Source: Siphonodentalium dalli (Eukaryota; Mollusca; Scaphopoda; Gadilida; Siphonodentaliidae). From it: 64,000 nucleotides of DNA. A program made the translations under genes and the position numbers. Below the pieces are notes generated by a model. It was not told the DNA's origin and searched no databases. It worked only from the letters and a program-made list of their open reading frames with translations. Location of the stretch: positions 55,828,609-55,892,608 of the forward strand of contig CP136066.1 in NCBI GenBank assembly GCA_032622095.1, read 5' to 3'. The stretch's first letter is position 1. The number at the start of each line of letters is the position of its first letter. Positions 62,676 through 64,000 of this stretch are shown here, piece after piece.

Positions 62676-62912
62676 ATGTTGCCTCTTTACACTGACAGAA
62701 AAAAAAAGGAATATATAATTTTGAGTACTACTCTTCATAAAACGTTAGAAAACCATAATCTAACAACGAATATCGAAGAACAATGTAATTACTTGATAAG
62801 CATTGTAAATATTTCGTCTGTTTTAAATAAAATGGAAATATTTCGTCTATTTGAAATACAGTTGGAAGCAACAATCAAGTATTTAAATGAAATTTGGACC
62901 AAAATCTTATAA
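62676..62912 (+). other. Weak candidate open frame
   Basis: 78 codons from an ATG after the stop, hydrophilic then amphipathic. No recognisable domain, no neighbours in frame. It could be an unknown exon but chance is more likely. Confidence 0.12.
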
Positions 62913-63011
62913 TTTGAGAAAACGTATATAATTTCTATCGAAGTCTTATAATAAAGGAAGGCTTTGTGCGAATCCATTCGGTCTAATGTGTGAATGTGTT
63001 CATCATCGCAA

Positions 63012-63071
63012 ATAAAAAATAGGCGCGCGTGCGGCCCCCTCGTCCCCACTGCCGCCGCGCCTATTTTTTAT
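63012..63071. repeat. GC-loop hairpin with perfect 16-bp arms
   Basis: Arms ATAAAAAATAGGCGCG and its exact reverse complement flank a C-rich 28-nt loop. The GC block stands out in an AT-rich surrounding. It could be the hairpin of a small element or a structured RNA site; neither is shown. Confidence 0.7.
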
Positions 63072-63469
63072 CTAAGAACAATAACTCTAAACGATAAATA
63101 GAGGTACGAGCGCGGTGAGTTGATAATACCACACCATATTCGCTCATCTTTTCGCTGGTATAAGGACGATAGTTCTTCCCATGATTCGAGATAATACACG
63201 GGTGCCATTTGTTCAGAAATATATTATCGACGAACTATAATCTACAAAGGCATAAGAAAAGTAAAGACGGAGGTATGTCGGGATCACCATCGAATAATGA
63301 TATATTCAGTCGATACGAAGATACTGAGTATGATCTAGATTGCATTTCTTATATCAGGATCATTTTGGATCGTATAACACCGTGTAGATACGCTTTGTTA
63401 GCGCTTCACAAATTTCCCCGTTGTATAATGACACTATCAGATGCCTTTATGACCATAATTGAAACCCAT

Positions 63470-64000
63470 CAGGGCTCATCGAGTGTCTTTTGATCAATTA
63501 TTATCACATTTCACCAGTTCCAACATGACATGTACAACTTCCCTATCAACAATGTTTTCTAAATTGCCAAAACTGAGTGCATTTATGATGTTGCTTCATA
63601 TCTGAGGATACCATGGGGTGTAATTTCATTGATTGCTACCACGCATCAAGGGTCAAAATACAACACACATTTCTCCTGACCAAGGCCTCAGAAAGTGTCT
63701 TTTCATCTATTTTTATCATATTTCATGAGTTCCAGCATGGAATGTTCACCTTCACTAGCAACACTGTTCCCTAAAATTGCATATGGACTACATATGGACT
63801 GTGGGTTGATATCTAGGGACCCAATGGCTGTAATTAAATATATTTTTTAAACACATGGAGCTTAAGACATGAAATTTACAATTTTCCTGACCAAATTATG
63901 ACCTACAATACACTATGAGGTCCCTTTATGCTCATAAGTCCGTGATAAGTACTCATGAAATGTGATAAAATGGATAAATACACATTTCATGGGTTCCAAC
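63470..64000 (+). repeat. Diverged tandem array, about 230-bp units, running off the window
   Basis: AGTGTCTTTTGATC-ATT, TTATCA-ATTTCA and GTTCCAACATG segments recur at about 63480, 63700 and (partly inverted) 63945. The array continues past 64000. Confidence 0.55.

Overview
This is eukaryotic, metazoan DNA: AT-rich, gene-poor and crowded with mobile elements. Two real genes are visible and both have spliced, animal-type products. One is a secreted PAN/apple plus fibrinogen-domain protein; the other is a short C2H2 zinc-finger protein. The two LINE remnants, the FReD gene and the dispersed repeats suggest a marine invertebrate. I cannot name the phylum from sequence alone. There are no bacterial-style operons.

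Layout. 380-10579 is a large foldback element: 1.3-1.4 kb inverted arms, inward-facing 42-bp minisatellites and a conserved hinge. A second foldback element (2774-7900) has inserted into its minisatellite. 10.6-12.1 kb holds a TTAA-flanked MITE and a degenerate tandem array. 13.9-15.4 kb is a clean threefold 485-bp tandem. 18052-22127 and 24062-27834 are two more, damaged members of the first foldback family. 30.3-33.6 kb is a broken LINE on the minus strand. 33.8-38.4 kb holds three TTAA-flanked MITEs. The first FReD exon is at 39673-39975 and the fibrinogen-domain exon at 56357-57003. The roughly 16.4 kb between them, presumed intron, carries tandem repeats, two copies of a 0.5-kb palindromic repeat family, a Mutator-like MITE, another TTAA MITE and a second minus-strand LINE. 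From 58.8 kb on there are several tandem duplications around the zinc-finger gene (exons 60361-61291), and an unfinished tandem array runs off the end.

The genes do not form a pathway. The most distinctive content is the foldback/minisatellite family: three outer copies plus a captured fragment, one nested insertion with a readable target site, and conserved paired ATGGC motifs in the arms. Most open frames over the minisatellites are artefacts of the 42-bp (14-codon) period.
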